Shown one piece after another: positions 1 to 8,264 of a DNA stretch of 64,000 nt. The DNA is taken from contig JBAUHQ010000147.1 of assembly GCA_049680365.1 (NCBI GenBank), positions 1 through 64,000 of the forward strand. Reading direction: 5' to 3'. Under the pieces are notes generated by a model. It was not told the origin of the DNA, made no database searches, and worked only from the letters and a program-made list of their open reading frames with translations. The first letter of the stretch is position 1, and the number at the start of each line of letters is the position of its first letter. The position numbers and the translations under genes are program-made. Origin of the DNA: K23-9 sp049680365 (GTDB lineage: Bacteria > Planctomycetota > Planctomycetia > Pirellulales > Pirellulaceae).

Positions 1-105
1 CGCCGCCAGCATGGCAGCTAAAGGATGGCGTCGTCCCTTTCGCCCGCGAGGATCGGGAATTGCAGCCAAGATGGCTATCAACTCCCCGTCTGCGGGGATG
101 TTCAA
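1..105 (-). CDS. ISAs1-type transposase, N-terminal fragment (cut by window edge)
   Basis: The minus strand encodes 35 residues up to the left edge, reading ...LAAIPDPRGRKGRRHPLAAM. This matches the start of the DDE_Tnp_1-associated (H-repeat/ISAs1) domain, whose hallmark is an IPDPR-x-x-x-GRRHPL stretch near the N-terminus. The frame has a stop codon a few codons upstream and no ATG, so a TTG at 103-105 is the likely start; a GGAG Shine-Dalgarno lies 8 nt before it, which supports that choice. The catalytic DDE core lies outside the window, so activity cannot be judged. Terminal inverted repeats could not be identified because only one end is visible. Confidence 0.7.
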   Translation of the reverse strand, partial: MNIPADGELIAILAAIPDPRGRKGRRHPLAAMLAA

Positions 106-800
106 GCTGGTATCTCCGTAAGGTCAAAAACAATCCGTTGTGACACTGAGCAAACAATACGCACTCAATCACCCAAAATCAAACAGTGATCGGCCCTGGG
201 CGTCAACCATCCGCACCTGTCGCCCACGGTTCCTCCGAAGAGGCTGTGGACGGTTTCATTTCAGGTCCGCTCCAAGCTGTCGCTTTTCTAGGCATGACAG
301 GGCAAAAAGAATGTACTCATCGACAATTCTCCGTGAACGCCACCAGATTGAGGGAATTATTATCTTCCTGCCTCCTAATTTCCTACCTTTAAATCTACGC
401 CAACGGCACATTCGTTGATCGTAAGTGGATGGGGCGGATCCCGAGGTCGACTAGGTAGGAAAATTGTGGGGTAGGAAAATTGAAAGTAGCAATTCGGTGG
501 TAGCGTACAACGAGAAGTGTCGATTCATCGTCGATTTTATTCTATTCTTATGTTCAAGAAGAAACCTCAGCAAAGGGTTTGCTCTGCCGAGGCTAAGCAA
601 GACATCCCTCCCGCCCGAGGCCAGTTATCCCTTGGCAGGTTGCTCCGCAGCAGAGTTCACCTCCGTTTTACTAAACAATGAATTAAGAATCCGCCACGGC
701 GTTGCCAAGAAGGACGAGCTGGATTTCAGTCGCGATTCCTGCTGGGGGAAGACAGGCGGTCTTGAATCCCGATGATTACTTTTCGTCACCCATCGCGCAA
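106..800. other. Gene-free region with short repeats
   Basis: No convincing gene. The open frames here lack ribosome sites and recognisable protein features. The region contains two direct copies of GGTAGGAAAATTG (454-466 and 470-482) and a near-inverse copy AATTTCCTACC at 377-387, so it probably includes the flank or end of the adjacent insertion sequence or another dispersed repeat. Confidence 0.5.
377..482. repeat. GGTAGGAAAATTG direct repeats with inverted partner
   Basis: GGTAGGAAAATTG occurs at 454-466 and again at 470-482, exactly 16 bp apart. AATTTCCTACC at 377-387 is the reverse complement of the same core with one T fewer. The arrangement, two direct units facing one inverted unit 66 bp away, is not explained by a gene. 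Confidence 0.6.
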
Positions 801-870
801 AAAGTAACCCCGCCAGATATCTGGCGGGGCACTTTCAAATTCTTCATTCCGCCAACGCTTGGCGGAACAA
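801..870 (-). terminator. Double-hairpin terminator of the helicase gene
   Basis: Directly after the helicase stop codon, reading leftwards, the transcript can form a hairpin with 9-bp arms (TTCCGCCAA / TTGGCGGAA, 847-867, loop CGC). A second element at 808-829 is a perfect 22-bp palindrome. It is followed on the minus strand by a T-rich run (TTACTTTTTG), as expected of a Rho-independent terminator. Confidence 0.75.
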
Positions 871-871
871 C

Positions 872-3124
872 TTACTTGGTTTTGCTTTTCTTATTCTTCT
901 TTGCACCAGGCCCTGGTCCACGGAAACTTCCGCGGCCGCCTGATGCGACTGCGCCTTCACGCTTGGCTTTTCGTTTTGCCTTGCCTTTGTGAAATGGCTT
1001 GCCGTTCTCTCCCACTTTCTTAAACGGCTTGCTTTTCTCTTTTTTGTAGTAAGGCTTGCTGCTGCGTTCCGTATCGCCTTCGGTTGCCGTTTTGATCTGT
1101 AGTTGCTTGCCCGACACCCATGTCTTGCTAAGCGACTGGTAGATATCACTGGGCATGCCTTCGGGCAAATCAATCGTGCTGTACTCATCATGGATCTTGA
1201 TCGGTCCGATGAATTCACCGTCGATGCCAGCTTCGTTTGCGACAGCACCAACAATATTGCCAGGTTTGACTCCGTCGTCACGACCGACTTCGATGCGATA
1301 CCGCTGCATGCCGTCTTCGGGTGGCCCAAGTGTACGCTCACGTCCGCCAAATTTGCCTTCCGACTTTTTTCCATAAGCAGAACGTTCACCTCGATCCTCG
1401 CGGTCAAACTTCTCGCGACGATTGCCTTTGCGGTCTTCGCGTTCACGCTTTTCAGGTTTCGGCAAATCACGCATCAGGAACGATCGCCCCTGTTGTGAAA
1501 TCTGAGCCAAAGCCGCCGCGATCATCTCCATCGGCTTGCCGGTTTCTTCCGAGTACTCGGCCAGCAATTCCTTGAACATTGTCAAGTCACGGGTCCCGGA
1601 CACGTCGGTAATTTTTTGCTTAAAACTGGCAATTCGCTTGGCATTGATGTCGTCAGCCGTTGGCGGATCGACGACTTCAATACTCTGTTTGGTCACTCGT
1701 TCGATCGAACGCAACTTGTGTCGCTGCGAGTGCGTCAAAAAGATGACTGCTTCACCCTTACGACCTGCTCGTCCGGTTCGCCCAATGCGGTGAATGTAGG
1801 ATTCAGTGTCATGAGGCAGGTCAAAGTTGATGACGTGGCTGATTCGACTGACATCCAACCCGCGAGCCGCCACGTCGGTGGCAACCAAAATATCCAGCTT
1901 GCCACTCTTAAGCTGTTCGATCGTGCGTTCGCGCACTTTTTGTGGCATGTCACCGTTCAGGGCAACCGCGCTGAGTCCTTCGCGATTCAGTTTGTCCGCA
2001 ACTTGTATGGTCGCGTCCTTTGTTTTCGTAAAGACAATCACGCCATCAGTTTCTTCTGATTCCAAGAACGTTTTCAAGATCGTGATCTTGTTCTTTGGTG
2101 CGACGAACAGAGCACGTTGACGAATCGAATCAGCCGTCATGGTTTTGGTCTTGATCGTAATCGTGACGGGATCCGTCAGATAACGTTCAGAGATTTTGCG
2201 AATCGGAGCTGGCAACGTTGCAGAGAACAACGCGATCTGACGCTTGGCCGGAGCCTTCTCCAGAACAAACTCAACGTCCTCCAAGAAACCCATGTTCAGC
2301 ATCTCGTCGGCTTCGTCCAAAACTAAACACTCGATACCGCTCAGATTCAACGTGCCACGTTTGATGTGGTCGATCACCCGACCAGGCGTACCGACCACCA
2401 CGTGAACGCCACGTCGAAGTGCACGCAACTGAGGTTCGTAATCTTGCCCACCGTAGACAGGCAGCACACGGAACTTTGGCATTGCCGACGCATAAGTGCT
2501 GAACGACTTAGCGACTTGAATTGCCAGCTCGCGCGTTGGTGCCAGCACCAGAACTTGCGGGCTATTTTTCTTGATCTTGATCCGTGAAAGGATTGGCATC
2601 GCAAACGCCGCAGTCTTGCCAGTGCCGGTTTGTGACTGTGCGAGGACATCGCGACCTTCCAGCATGTGCGGAATGATCTCGGCCTGAATATCTGTGGGAG
2701 TGTCGTAACCCGATGCAACGATCGCTTCTTGTACGGCCGGACTTAGCGGAAGTCCAGCGAACGTTGGACCGGTTGATACCACCGGTGCAACATGCTCTTG
2801 GACCGTGGCAACGGGAATAGTCGACACTGCAGTTGGCTCTTGCACTGCAACTGGCTCTTCCACTGCAGTTGGCTTAGTAACTTCAGCAACTGGCTCAGCG
2901 TTTTTCGCAATTGGCTCAGCAACTACAGCAGCTTCGATAACCGGCTCCACCGCGACATCGACAGGGCTTTCCTGCTGTTTCGCGCCCCCCATCGGAACTT
3001 GCAGTTCGACAACGGATTCGGAAAGCCACTGGCCGTCGGTAGTGGGTGCATCAACCGCGGGCGAGGCCAAGTTTTCAGGCGCAGCGTCAGCGGTGACGAC
3101 TTCTTGGGAGTTGTCTTGGGACAT
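872..3124 (-). CDS. deaD: DEAD-box ATP-dependent RNA helicase with DbpA-type RNA-binding domain
   Basis: Unwinds RNA duplexes using ATP; the CsdA/DeaD group acts in cold-stress RNA remodelling and ribosome assembly. Visible motifs in order: Q-motif region, AQSQTGTGKT (Walker A), PTRELA, TPGRV, DEAD within VLDEADEML, SAT, and HRIGRTGRAGRKG. A DbpA-like domain follows (RYRIEVGRDDGVKPGNIVGA to GKQLQIKTA), then a very basic Lys/Arg/Gly tail. The first 110 or so residues are a low-complexity Ala/Val/Pro/Glu extension. Starting at MSQDNSQ (3124) gives 750 residues; in-frame ATG (MEF) and earlier codons exist upstream, so the start is uncertain. It is a single gene with its own terminator. Helicase family is certain; cold-shock role is inferred. 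Confidence 0.95.
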   Translation of the reverse strand: MSQDNSQEVVTADAAPENLASPAVDAPTTDGQWLSESVVELQVPMGGAKQQESPVDVAVEPVIEAAVVAEPIAKNAEPVAEVTKPTAVEEPVAVQEPTAVSTIPVATVQEHVAPVVSTGPTFAGLPLSPAVQEAIVASGYDTPTDIQAEIIPHMLEGRDVLAQSQTGTGKTAAFAMPILSRIKIKKNSPQVLVLAPTRELAIQVAKSFSTYASAMPKFRVLPVYGGQDYEPQLRALRRGVHVVVGTPGRVIDHIKRGTLNLSGIECLVLDEADEMLNMGFLEDVEFVLEKAPAKRQIALFSATLPAPIRKISERYLTDPVTITIKTKTMTADSIRQRALFVAPKNKITILKTFLESEETDGVIVFTKTKDATIQVADKLNREGLSAVALNGDMPQKVRERTIEQLKSGKLDILVATDVAARGLDVSRISHVINFDLPHDTESYIHRIGRTGRAGRKGEAVIFLTHSQRHKLRSIERVTKQSIEVVDPPTADDINAKRIASFKQKITDVSGTRDLTMFKELLAEYSEETGKPMEMIAAALAQISQQGRSFLMRDLPKPEKREREDRKGNRREKFDREDRGERSAYGKKSEGKFGGRERTLGPPEDGMQRYRIEVGRDDGVKPGNIVGAVANEAGIDGEFIGPIKIHDEYSTIDLPEGMPSDIYQSLSKTWVSGKQLQIKTATEGDTERSSKPYYKKEKSKPFKKVGENGKPFHKGKAKRKAKREGAVASGGRGSFRGPGPGAKKNKKSKTK

Positions 3125-3709
3125 CAATCGAAATTCCATAGTTGATGACCGCGACTGTGCTTTGACAATCACGATCGTGCGAATGCATCAAGCTTGCACA
3201 AAGGCGCAAGCGTTTTTGGGGCGGTCGCAAGTTCACAAAAACACTAAGAGCGACGCCGCTTCATTCACACTGTCCGTTCTGAATAATCATTGCCAAGAAT
3301 CAATCTTGGGCAAAGACATCGCGCGAAATGGTTTCATTTCGCACCGGAGAACATATCGGAAGTCCTGTCGCTTTGATGAGCTGGATGTGGGCATCAATCG
3401 GTCACATTCGTGCCGTCCGCCCAACGGGTATCGGCCAACAAGGCCGCATAGTTTCAGAGCTGTGTTTGCTCCGAAGGCTCATTTCAGGGGTAAAAGTACA
3501 CCAAGCCAGACGCATCCGGTAGGAGCAAAGTTCGCTTGACCAGGGAGTTTCGACCGACAATTGACTTGTGAGACAATCCGCCCCCTAAAAACGGAACTAC
3601 AGTGAAAGCCGCTCAAGATGACGGTCGGCATAGCTCCGACCACCGGAAAAATCCTCGCGAAATCATGTTGCCCAAGTGCCCCTCTCCAGGACGAGTATGC
3701 GTAAATGTC
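3125..3709. other. Intergenic region upstream of the helicase
   Basis: No gene recognised in about 585 bp. It should hold the helicase promoter and a possibly long 5' leader. A perfect 8-bp hairpin (GCGAAATG, loop GTTT, CATTTCGC) lies at 3323-3342. A weaker stem GGTCGG/CCGACC lies near 3622-3640. Confidence 0.5.
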
Positions 3710-4708
3710 TTACGGCAATTGAACTCTTTCGATCGAACTCAATTCGGGACTGCCGCCGCGGCTGCCGCTGCCTGATGCCGTGTACAGAAAGTCGCCGACG
3801 ATCGCAAAGCCACTGCCATGACGACCTCGCTGAAGCGAGGGCCAATTGCTCCATTTGTTCGTCACCTGGTTGAACGCTTCGACTTCATTGTGTGCGGTCT
3901 TTTGTGAACCGCTCTCGCCCCCGCCAACGATTAGTTCGTCCTTCCATACGATTGCCATATTGCCTGCTCGCGGAGTTGGCAACTGAGGACACTGATCGCT
4001 TTCCAACCAAGTCTTCGTTTTGAAATCGTAAACGTCGCAAGGAGCAATCGTTTGGCTGAATGTTTGCTTGGTCTTTTGCGATGTCCTGCGCCCGCCGACT
4101 GCAAACAACCGATCACCCATTAGGACCGCCGGAAAATGATCGCGCGCGTGCGGCGCATCAGCCAAAGGAGTCCACTGGCCAGATTGGGGATCGTATTCAT
4201 CCAGCCAAGGTTGATAACCGTCGACGTGTCCGTTGGTAATGCCGCCGACGATGTAGATCTTGCCATCGTAAAACACCGCGCCTGCACCCCCACGTCGACG
4301 CTCAGCGGGAATCACATGCTTAAACTCGAACCGGTCTTCTTTTGGATAGTACGCTACGATTTTTTCCAGTGGCACTTCGTTGGGATACGACCCTGTCATT
4401 GCGCCCATCAAGTAGATTGCGTCCCCTACGACGACCGCTTGAAAATGATGTAGTTCCAGCGGTGTCTCGGTCTTCGCAATCCATGTATTCGTTGCTGGAT
4501 TGAAAACGTCGACCGGGTTAATGCGGCGACCGCCGATCAAGTACAACTGGCTCTGGAATGCAATCAACGTCGCTTCGTGCCTGGCCGTTGGCTGGCCCTT
4601 AACGGTAATGGTTTCCCACGCAGGGGACTCTGCGACGCAGTCCTGAGCTCTTGCGAAGCTCAGCCAGCACATCACAACACACAAATAAACGAACAGGCAT
4701 CGAGTCAT
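3710..4708 (-). CDS. Secreted kelch-repeat protein
   Basis: About 332 residues starting at MTRCLFVYLC, chosen because this gives a clean signal peptide (hydrophobic core, probable cut after ARA) at 4708. A longer frame upstream would bury the signal. The mature part is a run of kelch motifs, each with a Gly-Gly pair or variant, an aromatic and a Trp: LYLIGGRR...NTW, IYLMGAM, IYIVGGI...GQW, LFAVGGRR...KTW, LIVGGGE...NKW, LYTASGS. Six such blades suggest a closed beta-propeller outside the cytoplasm. Kelch propellers bind proteins or sugars; no enzymatic residues are evident. It lies 97 bp downstream of the stress-protein gene on the same strand. Function unknown. Confidence 0.85.
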   Translation of the reverse strand: MTRCLFVYLCVVMCWLSFARAQDCVAESPAWETITVKGQPTARHEATLIAFQSQLYLIGGRRINPVDVFNPATNTWIAKTETPLELHHFQAVVVGDAIYLMGAMTGSYPNEVPLEKIVAYYPKEDRFEFKHVIPAERRRGGAGAVFYDGKIYIVGGITNGHVDGYQPWLDEYDPQSGQWTPLADAPHARDHFPAVLMGDRLFAVGGRRTSQKTKQTFSQTIAPCDVYDFKTKTWLESDQCPQLPTPRAGNMAIVWKDELIVGGGESGSQKTAHNEVEAFNQVTNKWSNWPSLQRGRHGSGFAIVGDFLYTASGSGSRGGSPELSSIERVQLP

Positions 4709-4805
4709 CGTTCCGCTTTCAATTTGATTTGGCCAGGACCCTGCACTTTGTAGCGGAAAGGCCACCGACCAGAAAGCGGCACTCATCAGCGCGCGATGCC
4801 GACGA

Positions 4806-5711
4806 TTAAGCTTGGCTGCCATTCTTTCGATGATGTCGGGAGATCCACACGCTGCAATCCGCGTGACGCAAAACGTATTTTGAAATACTGCCAAGCATCA
4901 GAGTTCCCAGGAAGCCTCGCCCCGTATCACCCATCATGATCAGGTTACTACCGGCTTCTTTCGCATTGCCAATAATGGTTTCGCCAACGTGGTCCCCAAC
5001 AGCCACCTGTGACGTCGGTTGTTTGATATCGGCCGAAAGCTCGCTCAGCAGCTTTTCACATGCCAGGCGAGCTTCAGTGACCGCTTGGTCCGTGTGGTCC
5101 TGCAACAAAACGGGATACTCCGACATTATAAACGCAGGGGATGTCACCACGTTCAGGATGTTAACGGTACTGCACTGGGGCCAATCAAAATGCTTGAGCT
5201 CTTCGACCGCAGCAGCAGAACTTTCCGAAGCGTCGTAGGCCAATGTCAGTCGACAAGTGCAGGCGTCATCCGCCGTACCCTCGATTTCGGGGCGAACCAC
5301 TAGAACAGAACATTCGGCGTGGGTTGCCACCGAGTCGGATACACTTCCCAGCAGGACACGCCCAATCGCAGAATGACCACGAGCCCCAATCACAATCAGA
5401 TCGGCGTCAATCTGCTTGGCACAAGAAAGTATTTCGTGGGCCGCGCTGCCGTCGACTTGAAGCATCGTCATGTTTTCGTCAAGCGACGCGAGCAATTGAC
5501 GCACTTCGTCATGATGCTTGCTAACCCGCGCGTCTTCGATTTCTCGCCACTGGGGAAACCACGCTTGCGATGTCGCCGAATCGATTCGATCGGGCGCGTA
5601 AGAAGTCGTCAGCACGGTCAGCGAAACGGACTCCTTAAACTGCAACGTCATCAAAAAATTTGCAGCGTGCACGGCATCGTCCGAACCGTCGGTGGCAAGT
5701 AGGACATTCAT
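4806..5711 (-). CDS. Tandem universal stress protein (two UspA domains)
   Basis: 301 residues from MNVLLATDGSDD; a longer start exists 27 bp upstream but the family begins at this strand. Two UspA domains follow one another. The first ends with GARGHSAIGRVLLGS and the second with GDTGRGFLGTLMLGS, both fitting the G-2x-G-9x-G-S ATP-binding motif, so both halves probably bind ATP. Such proteins are cytoplasmic and are induced by hypoxia, starvation or oxidative stress. The neighbouring CBS-pair and two-component genes on the same strand fit a stress/energy-sensing locus. Exact partner and stimulus are unknown. Confidence 0.92.
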   Translation of the reverse strand: MNVLLATDGSDDAVHAANFLMTLQFKESVSLTVLTTSYAPDRIDSATSQAWFPQWREIEDARVSKHHDEVRQLLASLDENMTMLQVDGSAAHEILSCAKQIDADLIVIGARGHSAIGRVLLGSVSDSVATHAECSVLVVRPEIEGTADDACTCRLTLAYDASESSAAAVEELKHFDWPQCSTVNILNVVTSPAFIMSEYPVLLQDHTDQAVTEARLACEKLLSELSADIKQPTSQVAVGDHVGETIIGNAKEAGSNLIMMGDTGRGFLGTLMLGSISKYVLRHADCSVWISRHHRKNGSQA

Positions 5712-5815
5712 AACAGTCTCATGATCAGTGGGAGGCACGAAGCAAGCGTCAGCTTGCTGACATGTCCCCTAGGTTCACGCTCAGCTAGCCAATCGGATAT
5801 CAGTAGCGGACTCGA

Positions 5816-6301
5816 TTAAGGAGCCGCGTCGGCAAATTCACCCAACACATCCATCGTCGAAACGATGCCAACCAAGTGATTGTCTTGATCGACGACGGGC
5901 AGGTGGTGCACGCGATTGCGAAGCATTTCACGGGTTGCTTTGGCCAACGTTGTTTCCACACCAATCGTCGCGACCGTTTCACTCATAAACGACTGCACAC
6001 TTTCGTTGCCCATGCTGTGCATCAATTTGTCTAGCAAAAACCGGCGGCTGGTCGGGTCTACCAAATCCAAATGGTATAGATCGTCATCCACATCACGGGT
6101 CATGTCGACTAAATCCGATGTAGATAGAATCCCAACGCAGTGATTACGAGAATCAACAACCGGCAACGCTGAAACACGGTTTTCGCCCATCAAGGTGAGC
6201 GCTTCGTGGATGGTATCCGATGCGCTGAGCGTCACGACATCGCGGCTCATGATTTCTTTGATTCGTCGATCGTAAATCGAGTGTGATTTTGCCGCAGTCA
6301 T
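5816..6301 (-). CDS. CBS-pair domain protein
   Basis: 161 residues consisting almost entirely of two CBS domains (about residues 12-70 and 95-155), each ending in a typical G-I-(L/V)-S-T-x-D-(L/V) strand: VGILSTSDLVD and VGIVSTMDVLG. Tandem CBS pairs bind adenine nucleotides or other nucleotides and act as energy sensors, alone or attached to enzymes. Here there is no attached effector, so it may act in trans on a neighbour. It lies 104 bp upstream of the universal stress gene and on the same strand. Confidence 0.9.
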   Translation of the reverse strand: MTAAKSHSIYDRRIKEIMSRDVVTLSASDTIHEALTLMGENRVSALPVVDSRNHCVGILSTSDLVDMTRDVDDDLYHLDLVDPTSRRFLLDKLMHSMGNESVQSFMSETVATIGVETTLAKATREMLRNRVHHLPVVDQDNHLVGIVSTMDVLGEFADAAP

Positions 6302-6604
6302 TGCAAAAAACCTTCTGTATCGCGAAACACCTACAACCGATTTCGCACCCAGCGGTTCGCGTTGGCTTGATGCGAAAGACGCTTGCTAGGTAAGCAGATC
6401 GCGTGCCGATTTACACTTTGAACGCAAAACAAATCAGACAGACAGTGCAATCAACGCAGAGCACGGCCCGGATAAGCCTTTCGAAGATACGGAAAGTCGC
6501 GTTAATGAATCGGCCCGCGGCAAGCGGAACGATTAAGCGTGCGTTATCGCGCGCGACAAGCCAGCCCGGACTCCTTTTCGTGCGTCATTGTCACGAAAGA
6601 AACG
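6302..6604. other. Intergenic region
   Basis: About 300 bp between the receiver gene and the CBS-pair gene. I see no gene, terminator with a T-run, or clear repeat in it; it probably contains the CBS gene promoter. Confidence 0.4.
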
Positions 6605-6976
6605 TCACAGTGGGCACGCAAACGCCATTTCGTTCAACAAACCTTGGACATCCAATGGTTTGGAAAGCACCTTTCTCGCGCCATGCCCAAGTATCTCTTG
6701 AGCCCCCGATTGGCCAGCATAAGCCGTGATCATGATGGCCTGCATATCAGGTCGAATTTGGCGGATCTTCTTGAACAAAGCCGCCCCATTCATGCCTGGC
6801 ATTTGATAATCCAACAGCACCAGGTCGAACGATTGCTCCGCGACTTGTCGCAGAGCCTCTTGGGGATCAAGTGCGACGTTCACGTCAAAGCCCGCGTCAT
6901 CCAGAATGTCTTTCATGCTGGCGCAGATATCGGGATGGTCATCGACGACCAAAATTCGTTTCTTCAGCACTCGCAT
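6605..6976 (-). CDS. Single-domain response regulator receiver
   Basis: 123 residues, a stand-alone CheY-like receiver. It has the acidic pair D12/D13, phospho-acceptor D56 (FDLVLLDYQMPGMNG), T84 (MITAYAG) and K106 (LSKPLD), so it should be phosphorylatable. There is no DNA-binding or enzymatic output domain. It sits just downstream of two histidine kinase genes on the same strand, so it is a likely phospho-acceptor or phosphate sink for one of them. Confidence 0.93.
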   Translation of the reverse strand: MRVLKKRILVVDDHPDICASMKDILDDAGFDVNVALDPQEALRQVAEQSFDLVLLDYQMPGMNGAALFKKIRQIRPDMQAIMITAYAGQSGAQEILGHGARKVLSKPLDVQGLLNEMAFACPL

Positions 6977-7102
6977 GTTCCATTAGTTCCGATTGGACAT
7001 TTTCGACGAACATTTTGAATCACCCGATGCCAGCCTCCTAAAGGCATCGATGGTGACGACAGCCTGTAAGAAAGCCAACACGGCGACCGCATTCATCATA
7101 GT

Positions 7103-8257
7103 CTATTGATCAACAACAGCGACTGGAAGCAACACACTGAACGTGCTTCCAGACCCAACGCTACTTGCCACTTCCAGTCGCCCTCGGTTCTTTTCAAGAA
7201 TTGCTTTCGTAATCGCCAGTCCTAATCCCATTCCGCCTTGCTTGGTGGAAAAGAGAGGCTCGGTGATCCGCGAAAGATTCTCGGCAGAAATACCAACACC
7301 AGTGTCCGAAATCGAAACGATCACGTGGTCTTGATCCGCCTGTGCTGCCAGGGTGATCGTCCCGCCGTCTGACATAGAATCACGTGCGTTGCGAACGATA
7401 TTGCGAACCACAATTGACAGATGATTCGGGTCAATTCTCGCCGCCGGCAGTACAACAGGGAGCTGATCGTCGACCAAAATCGACGATTGCATCGCGACCG
7501 AACGAATCACTCCTCGCGCCACGATGCGGACATCGCACTGAACAAAATTTGGCTCAGGGAGTCTCGCCAAATCTGCCAATGCCGTAATCACATTATCGAT
7601 CTCGGTGACTTGGCGGTCGATTCGCTGTAAATGTTCCACGGTCTTTTCCGACGACGGATGCTTCGCGTTCAGCAGAAAATAAGCCGACGTTTTAATCGCG
7701 TTCAGTGGGTTGCGAATTTCGTGTGCGATACCACCGGAAACCTGCCCCAACGTGGCAAGTTTTTCTGCTCGAATCAGATCGGCTTGCGCGGCATGCAACT
7801 CCTTCGTGCGTTCCAAAACTCGCTGCTCCAACGCGTCGTTCATCCTTTTCAATTCCAACTCAGCTTGTTTCAGGCCTGAAATATCGCGGACGATACCGGC
7901 AAACAGCTTTCGTCCAGAAACCTTGATTTCGCTGACGGCCAAATGAAGCGGGAACTCGCTCCCGTCCTTCCGTCGTCCAACGACTTCACGCCCGTGGCCG
8001 ATGATTTTAGCTTTCCCAGAATCTAGATAATTATTGATGTATGTGTCGTGCTGCTTCCGATGCGGCGAAGGCATCAGCTGATTAACATTCGTGCCAATCA
8101 AATCGCTCACGGCAAAACCAAAGAGCACTTTGGTCGCCGGATTGGCCATTTGCACAATTCCGAATTGATCAATCACGATGATGGCGTCGACAGCCGTCTC
8201 CATGATGGCCGCCAAAACGGCTTGCGATTCATCATCCATCGATGTTGCTGGTCCCAT
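7103..8257 (-). CDS. PAS-domain sensor histidine kinase (FixL/NtrB-like)
   Basis: About 384 residues from MGPATSMDDE (8257), chosen because it starts 8 bp after the upstream kinase stop; MDDE 18 bp further in is an alternative. N-terminal PAS domain (AIIVIDQFGIVQMANPAT to GIVRDISGLKQAE), a coiled linker, HisKA with GGIAHEIRNPLNAIK (His about residue 179), then HATPase with N-box (RNIVRNARDSM), G1 (DTGVGIS) and G2 (GGMGLGLAI). No membrane segments, so cytoplasmic. A FixL-like PAS can bind haem, but the haem-ligating His cannot be assigned by eye. Probably co-transcribed with the upstream receiver-kinase and the downstream receiver. Confidence 0.92.
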   Translation of the reverse strand: MGPATSMDDESQAVLAAIMETAVDAIIVIDQFGIVQMANPATKVLFGFAVSDLIGTNVNQLMPSPHRKQHDTYINNYLDSGKAKIIGHGREVVGRRKDGSEFPLHLAVSEIKVSGRKLFAGIVRDISGLKQAELELKRMNDALEQRVLERTKELHAAQADLIRAEKLATLGQVSGGIAHEIRNPLNAIKTSAYFLLNAKHPSSEKTVEHLQRIDRQVTEIDNVITALADLARLPEPNFVQCDVRIVARGVIRSVAMQSSILVDDQLPVVLPAARIDPNHLSIVVRNIVRNARDSMSDGGTITLAAQADQDHVIVSISDTGVGISAENLSRITEPLFSTKQGGMGLGLAITKAILEKNRGRLEVASSVGSGSTFSVLLPVAVVDQ

Positions 8258-8264
8258 TGTTGGA

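Noticed and set aside
464..775. 103-codon plus frame in the gene-free region
   Set aside because: Starts inside a repeat unit, lacks a ribosome site and has no protein-like features.
844..1470. 208-codon minus-strand frame inside the helicase gene
   Set aside because: Out of frame with the certain helicase coding sequence, with no recognisable domain; basic composition follows from the helicase tail codons.
2805..3539. 244-codon open frame on the plus strand
   Set aside because: It lies antisense to the low-complexity N-terminus of the helicase; the composition mirrors those repeats and there is no ribosome site or family motif.
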